Of a DNA stretch of 64,000 bases, positions 20,273-30,763 are shown in pieces. The notes under the pieces are model-generated. The model did not search any database. It was not told the DNA's origin and worked only from the letters and a program-made list of their open reading frames with translations. Numbering within the stretch: the first letter of the stretch is position 1; each line of letters opens with the position of its first letter. Position numbers and translations under genes: made by a program. The stretch lies in NCBI GenBank assembly GCA_016713965.1, contig JADJOC010000009.1:248001-312000 (forward strand), in the 5' to 3' direction. This DNA comes from Chitinophagaceae bacterium (GTDB lineage Bacteria > Bacteroidota > Bacteroidia > Chitinophagales > Chitinophagaceae).

Positions 20273-20323
20273 ATATTTTATGAGGAAGTCAAGTTTCTAA
20301 AACTTGACTTCCTCATAAAATAT
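20273..20323. repeat. 24-bp perfect inverted repeat with 3-base loop
   Basis: Arms 20273-20296 and 20300-20323 (core GAGGAAGTCAAGTTT / AAACTTGACTTCCTC) pair without mismatch around the loop CTA. It lies 104 bp upstream of serine palmitoyltransferase, directly after a TAATTTTG promoter-like element (20261-20268). No T tract follows, so a simple terminator is unlikely. Confidence 0.75.
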
Positions 20324-20338
20324 TTAAATAAAAGCTTA

Positions 20339-20408
20339 ATAGCAGTACTGCCGATGAACGGAGCGTCGCCAATGAAGCTCAATCCGGGTACTACTGCCGA
20401 TAACCAAA
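20339..20408 (-). repeat. Dispersed intergenic repeat, copy C (reverse)
   Basis: On the minus strand: TTGGTTATCGGCAG, then GGATTGAGCTTCATTGGCGA, CGCTCCGTTCATCGG. Closest to the copy at 54906-54977, with which it shares ATTGAGCTTC and TGGCGACGCTCCGTTCA. It ends 18 bp before the serine palmitoyltransferase start. Confidence 0.6.
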
Positions 20409-20426
20409 AAAATAAAAACTACAGAT

Positions 20427-21680
20427 ATGGATGTTTTTGACAAACTAGTAAAAGACGGTGGCTCACTGGGCCAGTATATGGACAGGGCACATGGATATTT
20501 TGCATTCCCAAAACTGGAAGGTGAGCTAGGGTCCCGTATGCAATTCAGGGGCAAGGAAATGATTGTGTGGAGCCTGAATAATTATTTAGGTTTGGTAAAC
20601 CACCCGGAAGTGCGACAAGTAGATACGGAAGCCGCTGCAAAATACGGCATGGGCAACCCGATGGGTGCCAGGATGATGAGCGGCAATACTGCCAAACATG
20701 AAGAACTGGAAAAAGTGATCAGTGAATTTGTGAATAGGGAAGACACGATGCTGCTCAACTTTGGTTATCAGGGTATCATGAGCTGTATTGATGCATTGGT
20801 AAACCGCCGTGATGTGATTGTGTATGATGCAGAATCACATGCCTGCATTGTAGATGGTGTACGCCTGCACATGGGTCATCGCTATGCATTTAAGCACAAC
20901 GATATTGAAGATTGCGAAAAGCAATTGCAACGGGCCACTGAAATGGCTGCAAAAAATGGTGGGGGCATTTTATTAATCACTGAAGGAGTGTTTGGCATGG
21001 ATGGTGAGCAGGGTATTTTAAAAGAAATTGTTGAGCTGAAGAAAAAATATGAGTTCCGCATTTTAATAGATGATGCACATGGCTTTGGCTATATGGGCCC
21101 AACCGGCGCCGGCGCAGATGAAGCACAGGGTTGCCAGGATGGGATTGATTTGTACTTCAGCACGTTTGTAAAAAGCATGGGCAGTATTGGTGCATTTATC
21201 AGCGGGCCTAAAGCGGTGCTTAAATATTTACGGTATAATGTAAGATCACAAATATTTGCAAAGAGCCTGCCGTTAATGATTGTAGAAGGCATGCTTACCC
21301 GAATGGAAATGGTAAAAAACATGCCTGAGCTGCGTAAAAAATTATGGCAAAATGTAGAGCATTTGCAAAATGGATTAAAAGAGCGTGGCTTTGATATTGG
21401 TCATACCAACTCACCTGTTACACCTATTTATATGAAAGGCGATGTGCCGGAAGCCACACAAATGGTGATGGACTTGCGGGAAAATTATCATATTTTTTGT
21501 TCGATAGTTGTGTACCCGGTTATTCCCAAAGGTGATATTATTTATCGCCTCATCCCCACTGCTTCTCATAGCGACGAAGATATTGATTTGACATTGAAAG
21601 CTTTTGAAGCTACCAAGAAGAAATTAGATGCGGGGAAGTATAAAGCAGAGAAGATTCCGGATATGGCAGAGAGGGTTTAA
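20427..21680 (+). CDS. spt: Serine palmitoyltransferase (alpha-oxoamine synthase family)
   Basis: PLP enzyme condensing L-serine with an acyl-CoA to 3-ketosphinganine, first step of sphingolipid synthesis, a known trait of many Bacteroidota. Motifs: NNYLGLVNHPEV, GMGNPMGARMMSGNT, DAESHACIVDG (His stacking on PLP), DDAHGFGYMGPTGAG, and the Schiff-base Lys in STFVKSMGSIGAF. 417 residues, slightly longer than KBL/BioF enzymes; the GMGNPMGARMMSG and FVKSM forms fit Bacteroidota Spt better than BioF, but 2-amino-3-ketobutyrate ligase or BioF cannot be fully excluded. No biotin or threonine genes are adjacent. Confidence 0.82.
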   Translation: MDVFDKLVKDGGSLGQYMDRAHGYFAFPKLEGELGSRMQFRGKEMIVWSLNNYLGLVNHPEVRQVDTEAAAKYGMGNPMGARMMSGNTAKHEELEKVISEFVNREDTMLLNFGYQGIMSCIDALVNRRDVIVYDAESHACIVDGVRLHMGHRYAFKHNDIEDCEKQLQRATEMAAKNGGGILLITEGVFGMDGEQGILKEIVELKKKYEFRILIDDAHGFGYMGPTGAGADEAQGCQDGIDLYFSTFVKSMGSIGAFISGPKAVLKYLRYNVRSQIFAKSLPLMIVEGMLTRMEMVKNMPELRKKLWQNVEHLQNGLKERGFDIGHTNSPVTPIYMKGDVPEATQMVMDLRENYHIFCSIVVYPVIPKGDIIYRLIPTASHSDEDIDLTLKAFEATKKKLDAGKYKAEKIPDMAERV

Positions 21681-21720
21681 GGTTTGGAGTTGCCCGGCTT
21701 CACCGTGCGGATAGAATATT

Positions 21721-21834
21721 TTGTACCTGGGTTTTGTGCTGCTATTTAGCTTGGGTGGCAAATATGATTTTGTTATTCTAGTTTTAATAAAAACTAAAAT
21801 AACCACTCTTGTACAGCGCATCTTATGAACCTTT
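21721..21834 (+). repeat. Dispersed intergenic repeat, degenerate copy F
   Basis: Contains TTTAGCTTGGGTGGC and CACTCTTGTACAGCGCATCT, matching parts of the family seen at 46909-47009 and 16967-17043, with unrelated sequence between. Weak copy. Confidence 0.35.
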
Positions 21835-21955
21835 TATTCAGCTGTTATCTTTTAATAATTATTTTTTACAAATATTTTATTTTATTCGTTTTTTATAATC
21901 AATGTATGTATTGAATATTCAATACATACATTGATGGATTGAGCCATAAAATTAA

Positions 21956-22747
21956 TTATGGATATAAAGCCTTAAAAGCTGCTTTATCACAAGTTGAAAA
22001 GTTAGTCCATGACCCTGAAAAAACTTCACGCATTATGGAAGATGAATTAGTATTTGTATTACAAGAACTGGTACCAGTTGTAATTAAATATCCACTGGCT
22101 GCATTATCAGTATGCATTAATCCTATGGCATGGCCTAATTCATGAACTGCTAATGCTAATTTCTGATTGGCAGTTAAGCTTCCTAAATTCTGATATTGTA
22201 AATTAACCTTACTTTCATTACCTGGATTACCATCAGCTGTAGGAACCCGTGTGTACGCAGCTTTATCAGTAGGTTGATAATATGCATAGGTTACCCGTAT
22301 TGCATCGGGTGCACTACAAAGACAATTTTTAAAAGTAATTTTACCGCCTACGCTGTTCCATTTGGTAATGGCATTTGCATAAGCTGTTCTCCAGACAGCA
22401 GGCAAGCCAGGATCTATGCTAACATCTATAACTCTGGGATAAGGACTAACTTTATAATAAGAGCGATAGTGTTTAGAATTACTACTGGTTTCAGGTAGCT
22501 TATAATTTTTCCAAAAATCTTTCTTAGCAAAAACCATATCTCCTTCAACTATGAAATCATCGGGAGTTTCTTCAATAGATTTGCTGTTAAATTTATACTC
22601 AGCAACCAGGTAGTTAAATATTTTTTGATCTTCAGGCTTACTAGCAGAGACTTCAGTCTGGTGTCTGTTTTCTACTTTGGTACATCCAATTGAATTTAAT
22701 AGAATAATGGATGAGAGGGCAGCTAAAGCTGCATTGTTTTTTTTCAT
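21956..22747 (-). CDS. M57-like metzincin metalloprotease lipoprotein
   Basis: Secreted zinc protease. Zinc motif HELGHAIGLMH fits HExxHxxGxxH of metzincins and the M57 'HEIGH' family; the downstream SSSIMREV supplies a Met-turn-like Met. I start at ATG 22747, which gives a lipoprotein signal (MKKNNAALAALSSIILLNSIGC); the frame is open 24 codons further up but that extension lacks signal character. 263 residues. The middle holds VIDVSIDPGLPAVWRTAYAN and ITKWNSVGGKITF, typical of the family. Isolated gene, opposite to its neighbours. Confidence 0.8.
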   Translation of the reverse strand: MKKNNAALAALSSIILLNSIGCTKVENRHQTEVSASKPEDQKIFNYLVAEYKFNSKSIEETPDDFIVEGDMVFAKKDFWKNYKLPETSSNSKHYRSYYKVSPYPRVIDVSIDPGLPAVWRTAYANAITKWNSVGGKITFKNCLCSAPDAIRVTYAYYQPTDKAAYTRVPTADGNPGNESKVNLQYQNLGSLTANQKLALAVHELGHAIGLMHTDNAASGYLITTGTSSCNTNTNSSSIMREVFSGSWTNFSTCDKAAFKALYP

Positions 22748-23060
22748 AGTGCAAAAATTAAAATTGCCTACTCTGTTTAAAAGACGGTTTTCGGCATACC
22801 CGTTAACATGAAAGTTCACTATAATTTTTCATAACAACTTAATGTTATATCGCAATTTAAATAATTTTAAGAAAAGCAATCAAGTTTTTCATAAATAGCA
22901 AATATTAATTCTGAAATTATTAAAACCACTGGTTCTTATAATGTAGTACATCGCACATTTATAAGTTGGTTGCAATCACATTTATCATAATATTTAGGAT
23001 GTTCTAAGTCTTAATTACTGTTATTTACTGCTTAAATATAATTTTACTAATTATAATGGG

Positions 23061-23068
23061 TAATTTTG
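23061..23068 (+). promoter_or_regulatory. Putative -7 element TAATTTTG
   Basis: Matches TAnnTTTG 16 bases before the ATG of the 23084 gene. A clear TTG at the -33 position is not seen, so support is partial. The preceding gap (22748-23060) holds nothing else I can support. Confidence 0.4.
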
Positions 23069-23083
23069 TAGCAATCATTTCAT

Positions 23084-23752
23084 ATGAAAAAAATAGCCTA
23101 CCTATTGCTACTCGCCTGCCTGGTTACTTTTCAAAGCTGCTTTGAAATTATCGAACAGGTTTTTTTAAAAAATGATGGTTCAGGAAATTTTCAGCTTACT
23201 ATAAACCTAAGTAAAAGTAAAACGAAGATTAACTCCATCATGAAAATGAAAACCGTAAACGGCCACCCGGTTCCTTCTGAAGAACAAGTAAGGCAAAAAA
23301 TAAAAACAATAGAAAATACGGTTTCAAAAACTGATGGTATCAGTAATGTAAAAACCACGATAGATTTTGATAATTATATAGCTACTATAAGCTGTGATTT
23401 TAGTAAAGTGTCCCAGTTAAATGCTGCTGTAAAAAATATCAACGATAAAGAAAATGGCAAAACAAAAAGTGTTGAAAATATTTACGAGTATAATGCAAGT
23501 ACCGCCACGTTTTCAAGGCTTAATAAATTTTCGCTCAAAAAAGATTATAATAAAATGAGTAATGCTGATAAAGAAGTATTTACAACTGCTAATTATACCG
23601 CCATTTACAAATTTGAATCAAGTGTAACCACAGCATCTAACAGAGCTGCCAAAATATCTCCAAGCAAAAAAGCAATTATGTTAAAGCAAAATGCGCTGGA
23701 TGTAATTACAAATAATAAATCAATTGAAAATAAAATAAATTTAACCAAATAA
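23084..23752 (+). CDS. Lipoprotein of unknown function
   Basis: Not recognised beyond being a lipoprotein: signal MKKIAYLLLLACLVTFQSC with the lipid Cys at residue 19. About 200 residues of Lys/Asn/Thr-rich sequence follow, with predicted alternating strands and helices (FQLTINLSKSKTKINSIMKM, ISNVKTTIDFDNYIATISCD). First gene of a tight three-gene operon: 2 bp to the next gene, which then abuts the third. Co-occurrence suggests a shared cell-envelope role, which the sequence does not identify. Confidence 0.65.
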   Translation: MKKIAYLLLLACLVTFQSCFEIIEQVFLKNDGSGNFQLTINLSKSKTKINSIMKMKTVNGHPVPSEEQVRQKIKTIENTVSKTDGISNVKTTIDFDNYIATISCDFSKVSQLNAAVKNINDKENGKTKSVENIYEYNASTATFSRLNKFSLKKDYNKMSNADKEVFTTANYTAIYKFESSVTTASNRAAKISPSKKAIMLKQNALDVITNNKSIENKINLTK

Positions 23753-23754
23753 TA

Positions 23755-25839
23755 ATGAAAAACATCCTCTTTGCTGTGTACCTCATCTGCACAGCATTTA
23801 CAACAACAAAAGCCCAAAATTTATTAATCAAAGTACCTTCAACATCTACAGCAGTAATAAAATATTCCGGTGATAATTTTAATAAAAATATGCCCCTGAA
23901 AAAAGTAGATGGCTACAGCTTTATTAAAAATAACTTTTTTAAGCTGCTAAATGTTGATACGCTTACCTCTGTACAGCAAATGGGAATAGATTTTGAAAAA
24001 GATACTTATCAATATGTTTCCATGGAAGATTCTGCGATGAGCTTTGTAACACTACTACATTTGAAAAGCGTACCACAGTTTTTACAATTCATTAAAACAT
24101 CTTATGGCACTTCTATTAAAACAGAGAAAAAAAATGGCTTTGAGTTCTTACCTGTTTCTGCCAATGCATACGTAGGCTGGAATGAAAATGTGGCAATAAT
24201 AGTAAACACCAGCTACCGTTCAGGTAAAAGTTATTATGATGAGTATCCATATACTTCAGAAACAATAACCACCACAACAGAAGTAGTAGCAGATACAACT
24301 TTTACTTACACTGATACTGCCCGTTTAGCTCCAGTAGAAGAAACGAAGAAAAAAAATCCTGCAAAAAAAGCCCCTGCGAAAAAGAAAACTACAGTTTCTC
24401 CAAAAAAGAATACTACAACAAAAAAGAGTCCTGAAAAAACGAAAACTCCAATGGAAGATGTAGAAATATATGATGAACAAACAACAACTGTGGTAGAAGC
24501 TCCAATAGAAGACTATGACTATGAATATAAAAGTAAATATTACATACAGGATAGCATTGACCGTATGAAAAGAGAGCTGTGGTATCAACAACAGGACATG
24601 ATTGCTAAAACTAAACAGCAGAAAACGGCAGAAAAAATAATGGGAAATACATTTACCGGGAATATTTTTTCTATAGAAAATGAATTAAGCTACAAAAAAG
24701 TAATTGATCCGGCGGCACATGCAAGTGTATGGTTTAATTATGAAAATTTTTCAAAACAATACTGGAATGCTTATTTATTCAGAAGCGCTTACTATATGTT
24801 TGGCTCAATGCCCAATTACATTAAAGACACTACAGATGGTTTTAAAACCGGCATGAACATTTATTTTGATAAAGATAAAATGCAAATAGATCAAAAAGTA
24901 TTTTCGGCCAATCCCCAAATTGCAAAATTGGGCGCAGCAGTGATGGATAGCAAACAAAATACTTCTTTTATAAATTATGTTAACCCTGATAATATTGGCT
25001 ATTTATCAATGAGTATTAATACTGAGGCCATGGCTAATTATTACTACACGATAATGAAAAGCTATGCAAGAAGTTATTCATTTTTAAGTGAATATGCCGA
25101 TTTGGTAGATTTATACATTGATATGCTTGAAATTGCAATTGATGAAAAGGGAATTTCAGATTTAATGCCGGGTAACTTTTTATTTGTAATGCATGATATG
25201 AAAACTAAATTGGTAAATTATACAGATTATGAATACGATAGTGAATACAATGCAAAAAAGGTCACCAAAACAAAAAAAGAACTTTCGCCTGATTTTTCAT
25301 TTGCTATGGAAACCAAAAGAGAGGATTTTATGCAAAAAATTGCAAATATCCCTTTGAAATATGCAGAGAAAGGAAAGTTTAATTACAAACAAAAAGGTGG
25401 TTATTATGAATTAGCTTTTTCAGGAGAAAAATACCCTATTACCAGCTTATATTTTATTGTAAAAGATGGCAAGGCTATAGTAACAACTTCTAAAGATGTA
25501 ATTGATATGACATTGAATAACACCACATTTAGTACAGATAAAGACACAAAAAAATCTATACTTAATAATAATTATTCTGTGAAAATAAATTCACAAAAAT
25601 TATTGGAAAAGCTATCTGGTGAATTCAGTACCGATGTAAATAAAGAGGTAAGTAATTACCTGGTACAAAATATTGGCGATATTAAGATAGAAAGCAATTA
25701 CAAAAATGATATGATACAAAGTACAGGCATAATGAATATTAACGGAAAACATACCAATAGCCTTGAATTTTTATTTGACATGATTGAAGATATCAATAAC
25801 ATGATTGAAAAGGAAAAACTACAAAGGAAAACAGACTAG
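23755..25839 (+). CDS. Large secreted protein of unknown function
   Basis: 694 residues with a signal peptide (MKNILFAVYLICTAFTTTKA). It has a strongly basic Lys/Pro/Thr linker at about residues 200-232 (KKNPAKKAPAKKKTT) followed by an acidic, Tyr-rich stretch (VEDYDYEYKSKYY-like) and a long C-terminal region with DUF4836-like flavour (LPGNFLFVMHDM, GGYYELAFSGEKYPITSLYF); that family name is a guess. Middle gene of the operon, it ends exactly where the next begins (TAG followed by ATG). Confidence 0.65.
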   Translation: MKNILFAVYLICTAFTTTKAQNLLIKVPSTSTAVIKYSGDNFNKNMPLKKVDGYSFIKNNFFKLLNVDTLTSVQQMGIDFEKDTYQYVSMEDSAMSFVTLLHLKSVPQFLQFIKTSYGTSIKTEKKNGFEFLPVSANAYVGWNENVAIIVNTSYRSGKSYYDEYPYTSETITTTTEVVADTTFTYTDTARLAPVEETKKKNPAKKAPAKKKTTVSPKKNTTTKKSPEKTKTPMEDVEIYDEQTTTVVEAPIEDYDYEYKSKYYIQDSIDRMKRELWYQQQDMIAKTKQQKTAEKIMGNTFTGNIFSIENELSYKKVIDPAAHASVWFNYENFSKQYWNAYLFRSAYYMFGSMPNYIKDTTDGFKTGMNIYFDKDKMQIDQKVFSANPQIAKLGAAVMDSKQNTSFINYVNPDNIGYLSMSINTEAMANYYYTIMKSYARSYSFLSEYADLVDLYIDMLEIAIDEKGISDLMPGNFLFVMHDMKTKLVNYTDYEYDSEYNAKKVTKTKKELSPDFSFAMETKREDFMQKIANIPLKYAEKGKFNYKQKGGYYELAFSGEKYPITSLYFIVKDGKAIVTTSKDVIDMTLNNTTFSTDKDTKKSILNNNYSVKINSQKLLEKLSGEFSTDVNKEVSNYLVQNIGDIKIESNYKNDMIQSTGIMNINGKHTNSLEFLFDMIEDINNMIEKEKLQRKTD

Positions 25840-27189
25840 ATGACAAAAAAGAAATGGGCATTACTTATATTATTCGCAATAGCAATATTCGGGTACATAA
25901 AATTTTTTTATAAAACTTATAATGAAACTAATATTGCCCAAAGTGCTGACTGCATTATTGCACTTGATGTAAAAAAAATTACCAATACCATAATCTGGAA
26001 TACAATTACAACGCCCAGCCAATGGAAAACAGGCAATATTTTTTCGCCTGGCAGTAGCGATGAAGTGAATTGGAAAGACATGGTAAAAATTCCGGACTAT
26101 ATTTTTACTTTTCATGTTCGCAACCAACCTGCCAACACCTGGCATACCGTATTACAGGTTAAAGATGAAAATGATTTTACAAAAGGCTTGCAACATTATA
26201 ATTTTAAAAAGCTAAACAATAATGAATATTTCTGTGAAAAATTTGGCATTCTGATTTTTAAAGATGACGATAAAATTTTAGTAACAAATGCAAGTGTAGA
26301 GAATCATAAATATTTATTAGATGTAGCACATGAACTTTTTACTAAAAAAACATATATAGCAAAGGAAACAATTAAAAAAATTATTGCTGCAAAAAGTCAT
26401 ATGGCTGTACATATTAAAAAAAATAGTTTTTTACAGGAAGATGCCATCATTACCGGGAATTTTGATAAAAACAAAATTGAGATTAACGGTACCATTAAAC
26501 CCCATAAACAATACAGTTTTCCTGAAAATTATTTTAGCTATCCTGATAGTTCGTTATGTTCGATTGGCTTTACACAACCTTCTCGTGGCGTATACCTTTT
26601 GTTAGAAGAGAATAGTAAAAATAAAATTTCAAAAGCGCTTGACATGAATATTGATTCATTGTTTCTGGAAAACAATAAATCATATAGTGTAGATTTAGCA
26701 GCTATTGAATCCCGGGCGGATTCAGCCATTACTTATGCTTACGATGATGACTTTAATAAGGTAGAAAAAGTAGTTGTAAATAATATAGATGAACCAGTGT
26801 TTAATTTTATTATTAGTGGGAGCAATGCTGACAACATCTATACGTATTTTAATCGTACCGGCAAGCTGGAAAAGACTAATAAAGGCGAACTTTTTACAGG
26901 GATGCCACTTGTAAAATCTTACTGCAGCATTACAAATAAAAATGAATTACAGATCACTTCAGATAACTATCAATTTTTAGCATCGGGTAAAAACATTAAC
27001 TGCATGCTTTGTATGAACTTATTTTTTACTAAAATTCCCTCCCCTTTACTTAAATACCTGCCTGACAGTTTAATAAAAACTATTAAGAATTTAAGTTCTT
27101 TACAAATATTTGGAAAAAAAGAAAAAGACCAGATTTTGGTCAATTGCAAATTGAATAAAAAGAAAAATGATTTGCCTTTGATATATTAG
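25840..27189 (+). CDS. Membrane-anchored protein of unknown function
   Basis: 449 residues with one N-terminal transmembrane helix (WALLILFAIAIFGYIKFFY, residues 5-23) and a large periplasmic part. The N-terminal periplasmic section (ADCIIALDVKKITNTIIWNT) resembles the start of the preceding protein's domain in style, so the two may be distant relatives. No catalytic motif seen. Third gene of the 23084-27189 operon, zero spacing to the second. Confidence 0.6.
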   Translation: MTKKKWALLILFAIAIFGYIKFFYKTYNETNIAQSADCIIALDVKKITNTIIWNTITTPSQWKTGNIFSPGSSDEVNWKDMVKIPDYIFTFHVRNQPANTWHTVLQVKDENDFTKGLQHYNFKKLNNNEYFCEKFGILIFKDDDKILVTNASVENHKYLLDVAHELFTKKTYIAKETIKKIIAAKSHMAVHIKKNSFLQEDAIITGNFDKNKIEINGTIKPHKQYSFPENYFSYPDSSLCSIGFTQPSRGVYLLLEENSKNKISKALDMNIDSLFLENNKSYSVDLAAIESRADSAITYAYDDDFNKVEKVVVNNIDEPVFNFIISGSNADNIYTYFNRTGKLEKTNKGELFTGMPLVKSYCSITNKNELQITSDNYQFLASGKNINCMLCMNLFFTKIPSPLLKYLPDSLIKTIKNLSSLQIFGKKEKDQILVNCKLNKKKNDLPLIY

Positions 27190-27204
27190 TTATCCCTGAT
27201 TATT

Positions 27205-28104
27205 TTAAAAATCGTTTATTGCCTTTTTTATTACTACCATGGTGTCCGCCATTCCTCCTACAATACCATAACCATTGCGTATATTATTGTACACTATTAC
27301 GGCTTCGCTTAATGGGTCGCCTTCTTTTGATCCTTGCTGATTTACACTCTTTAAATATTTATAAGCATCAGGTGTAAGGTTTACTAATTCTATTGCTACA
27401 TAGTTTAATTCATCTGAGTAGTAGTCGAAATTTATATCTAATGTAAGTTGCTTTCCGCTAAATTTTTCATCTGTAAAAAAGTTTGCCAGCTCTTGCTCAT
27501 CCCCGGATATGCTTGGAGGATTTAGGTCAAAATTTACCAGAGTAAAAGAAAAATAATCTGCCCTGTTGATTTCCAATTGATTCATATTATTCATACCTGC
27601 TTTAAAAATCCGAAGCCTGTAAAAATTAGTTTCATCAATTTTATCATGCAATTTTATCTGCGCTTTATATGCATTATCACCGACTTTAGTTAACTTAACG
27701 CCATGCACAAAGGGCTTTGAAGGTACGATGTCACTTCCTTCCGCATCATCCATATTATTTGCTGATGCTTTTAAAGTATATGTTTTTCCTTCTTTCGCTT
27801 TGATAGAAGATACAAAATATTTCACCGAATTAAATGTTACTTCTGTCATCATTTCCTTAAAAACATCATTTTCATATAAGCCAATTGCAGCACCGGGTGG
27901 TATACTAAAACCATTTATATTATATAATTGAGTACTATTAGTAACTTTTGCATAAATTATGCTATCGCTTGTTATTAATGAGTTAAGTACTATTTTATCG
28001 GGTTCAAATGGCAAATCAATTTCTACCCTTTTATCTTTAGTACAAGAAAGAATGAAGGAAACAAAAAACAATAATAAGTAAAAAATATTTATTTTTCTTT
28101 TCAT
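27205..28104 (-). CDS. DUF4249 lipoprotein partner of TonB transducer
   Basis: Outer-membrane-associated lipoprotein (signal MKRKINIFYLLLFFVSFILSC, lipid Cys 21). DUF4249 members are typically encoded right after TonB-dependent transducers, as here (6 bp gap). Family features: an Ig-like N-terminal stretch (IVLNSLITSDSIIYAKVTN, PGAAIGLYENDVF) and the C-terminal motif VYNNIRNGYGIVGGMADTMV. 299 residues. Presumably helps substrate recognition or capture at the cell surface; substrate unknown. Confidence 0.82.
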   Translation of the reverse strand: MKRKINIFYLLLFFVSFILSCTKDKRVEIDLPFEPDKIVLNSLITSDSIIYAKVTNSTQLYNINGFSIPPGAAIGLYENDVFKEMMTEVTFNSVKYFVSSIKAKEGKTYTLKASANNMDDAEGSDIVPSKPFVHGVKLTKVGDNAYKAQIKLHDKIDETNFYRLRIFKAGMNNMNQLEINRADYFSFTLVNFDLNPPSISGDEQELANFFTDEKFSGKQLTLDINFDYYSDELNYVAIELVNLTPDAYKYLKSVNQQGSKEGDPLSEAVIVYNNIRNGYGIVGGMADTMVVIKKAINDF

Positions 28105-28110
28105 AATTAT

Positions 28111-30757
28111 TTAAAATTTTATACCATAAGAAATGCTTGGTAAGATAGGCAGAATACTGGTACCCAATAAAACTGCCTTTTTACTATTACTCTCATTATA
28201 CCTCTGCAAGGTGTAGAAAAAAGGATTTTGCTGGTTATATGCATTATACAAACTAAAATTCCATGATTTTTCGTAACGGCGTTTTTTCTTTTTCCAGGTA
28301 ATGCCAAAATCAAGCCTGTGATAATTTAAAAGCCTGAATTGGTTGCGCCCTTGTATATATTGAATAGGTTGGTTATTAATATAAGGGTTATTATAAGGAG
28401 AAGTTTCCTGCATACTTTCATAATTAGCAATGGGTACGGTAAAAGGGTTCCCTGTTTGAAATTGCCAACTTCCGGACACTTCCCAATGTGTATTAAGGAC
28501 ATATACTGCTGCCACTTCAAAATCATGCCGGCGGTCATACTTATAATCAAACTCTTTTCCATAATTGATAGTAGGAAAAATTCTTTTACTATGGCTAAGT
28601 GTATATCCAATCCAGCCTTTTAACTTACCGGTATTTTTTTGAACTAAAAATTCAATGCCATATGATTTCCCTTTTCCGGCTTCTACTTTGGTGTCCCATG
28701 CTGATGTAGACGAATTTAGATAACTGGTTCCCTCCTTATATTCAATCACTCCATTCATTTTTTTATAATAACTTTCAATACTTATATCAATTTTATTATC
28801 AAATATTGCTTTTGCAAATCCTAATGAAATTTGGCGGCTTAACATCGGTTTTACTTTATCTGTAGATGGCACCCACAAATCCGTTGGTAAACTGGTAGAA
28901 TTACTACTTAATAAATGCACATATTGATTCATATGAGTGTAAGATACTTTTAAGGCAACATCCTGTGGTAGCAAATACCTTAAGCCAATACGGGGTTGTA
29001 TAGAGCTATACCATTGTGTTTGTGCTTTAAATGCGCTGGCATGCACGCCGGCATTTATTTTAAGTTTAGAAGAAAGCTGCCAGTCATCCTCCCCATATAT
29101 GGAGAATTCTGCCAATTTCTGTTTGTTATTATTAAATGTAGTATCAATTTCAGTAGCCTGGGAATTACTGGATTTTAAAGAAAATACTCCGGGAGTAAAA
29201 AATGTTGCAGGGCTGATGCGCCAAATTTAACGCTATGCTCCGGGCGGGGCCTGTAATCAAAATCTATCCTCGATCCGACATCATAAATACTGGAAAAATA
29301 TTTAATAGCTGACATATCTGTAGCACCATTTTTCCCGGAAGTTATTGCCAGGTCTGACAACAATTTATATCTTGTAAAATTTATTAAGGTGTTTGCAAAA
29401 AGCTTTTTACTAAATACATGGTTCCATCTTACCGCACTAATAATATTACCCCATCCTCCTTCTATTTTATCGTCTTGAAAATACTCTGTCCCAATATACA
29501 GGTTTCTGAATTTTAGCACATCACCGCCCTGGTAAAAACTAAAAAACAACCTGTCTTTTGAAGAAAGTATATGATGCAATTTTAAATTTATGTCATAAAA
29601 ATAAGCTGCAAATTTTTTCACTTCTTTTTCCTGGGATTTAAGTAAAGGTTCAGCTATTAAATCCAGGTAAGTTCTTCTTCCGGAAATTAAAAATGAAGTT
29701 TTATCTTTTTTAAGCGGGCCTTCTAAAGTAAAGCTGGCAGCTAATAGCCCTATATTAGCTTCGCCATGTATTTGCTTCATATTGCCATCTTTGGTAACAA
29801 TATCCACTACGGATGACAACCTGCTTCCAAAACGGGCAGGAAAACCTCCTTTATACACATCTACATTTTTTAAAGCACTGGTATTAAATGTAGAAAAAAT
29901 ACCAAATAAATGAGAGGCATTGTATACCGGCGTTCCATCCAGCAACATTAAATTTTGATCAGGTGTGCCGCCCCTAACTAAGATACCACTTGTACCTTCT
30001 GTACCCTGGCTTATTCCAGGAAGCAGTTGCAATGTTTTTAATACATCTGCTTCACCAAAAAAACGAGGCATGTTTTTTATAATTGATACAGGAACATTAA
30101 CTTTACTCATTTGCGATTGTTCCTGTATGGGAACATTTTTAGTAGCTGCAACAATGATTTCTTCTAATTCCCTATTTGATTTCAATTTCACTGTAAGTTG
30201 CATATCGGTATCAAAACCAGTGTTATTGTGATACAATTTATACCCGCTATAAGAAACTATTAATTCAGAAATACTTCCTGTCACTGTGATTGAAAAAAAT
30301 CCATAATTATTAGTAATAGTACCTTTTTCTATGCCAGGTATGTAAATGCTTGCACCAGGTAACTTCTCTCCTGTTTCTTCATCTTCCACAAACCCACTAA
30401 TGGTTATTGTATTCGCATTAGTTTCATTTATATTGCCCCTTTTAATTATGGGTATAATGATAATTTGCTGACCGGTAAACTGATATTTAATATTATTTTT
30501 CTTTAAACTAATATTTAAAAAATCAGCTAAACTGTAAGTACCCCCTTTTAATGTAATTTTTTTTTGAAGTTGCTCATCGGTATTACTATATGCAATTTTT
30601 AAATTGTACTCTCTTTCAAGCAGATTACAAATTTTAAGTACAGATATAGCTTGGTTTTGTACAACTATTTTTTTAGATAAGTCCTGGCCAAAAGCAGCTG
30701 CTATAAAATGTATAAAAAAATTAAAATACCAGTTCCCTTTATAAAATTTTTAATCAT
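28111..30757 (-). CDS. TonB-dependent outer-membrane transducer with STN domain, frame broken twice
   Basis: Outer-membrane receptor that takes up a ligand and signals to the FecR-like anti-sigma factor. Joined from three frames: ATG 30757 with signal sequence, shift at the A run 30714-30720 (seven; eight expected), then an STN domain (VVQNQAISVLKICNLLER ... KNNIKYQFTGQQIIIIP), a carboxypeptidase-like repeat (SGFVEDEETGEKLPGASIYI), a plug domain (LLPGISQGTEGTSGILVRGG, LLDGTPVYNASHLFG) and a 22-strand barrel. A second shift at 29197-29202 (six A; seven expected) restores HFFTPGVFSLKSSN. The corrected length is 882 residues. The STN domain and the adjacent sigma/anti-sigma genes mark it as a cell-surface signalling receptor. 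Confidence 0.88.
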
Positions 30758-30763
30758 AAATCT

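Noticed and set aside
20427..21680. Annotation as biotin synthesis enzyme BioF or Kbl
   Set aside because: The GMGNPMGARMMSG and STFVKSM forms and 417-residue length fit Bacteroidota serine palmitoyltransferase better; kept as alternative only.
21939..22145. Short plus-strand frame opposite the metzincin gene
   Set aside because: Antisense shadow of the 3' end of the M57-like gene, whose HELGHAIGLMH motif fixes the coding strand.
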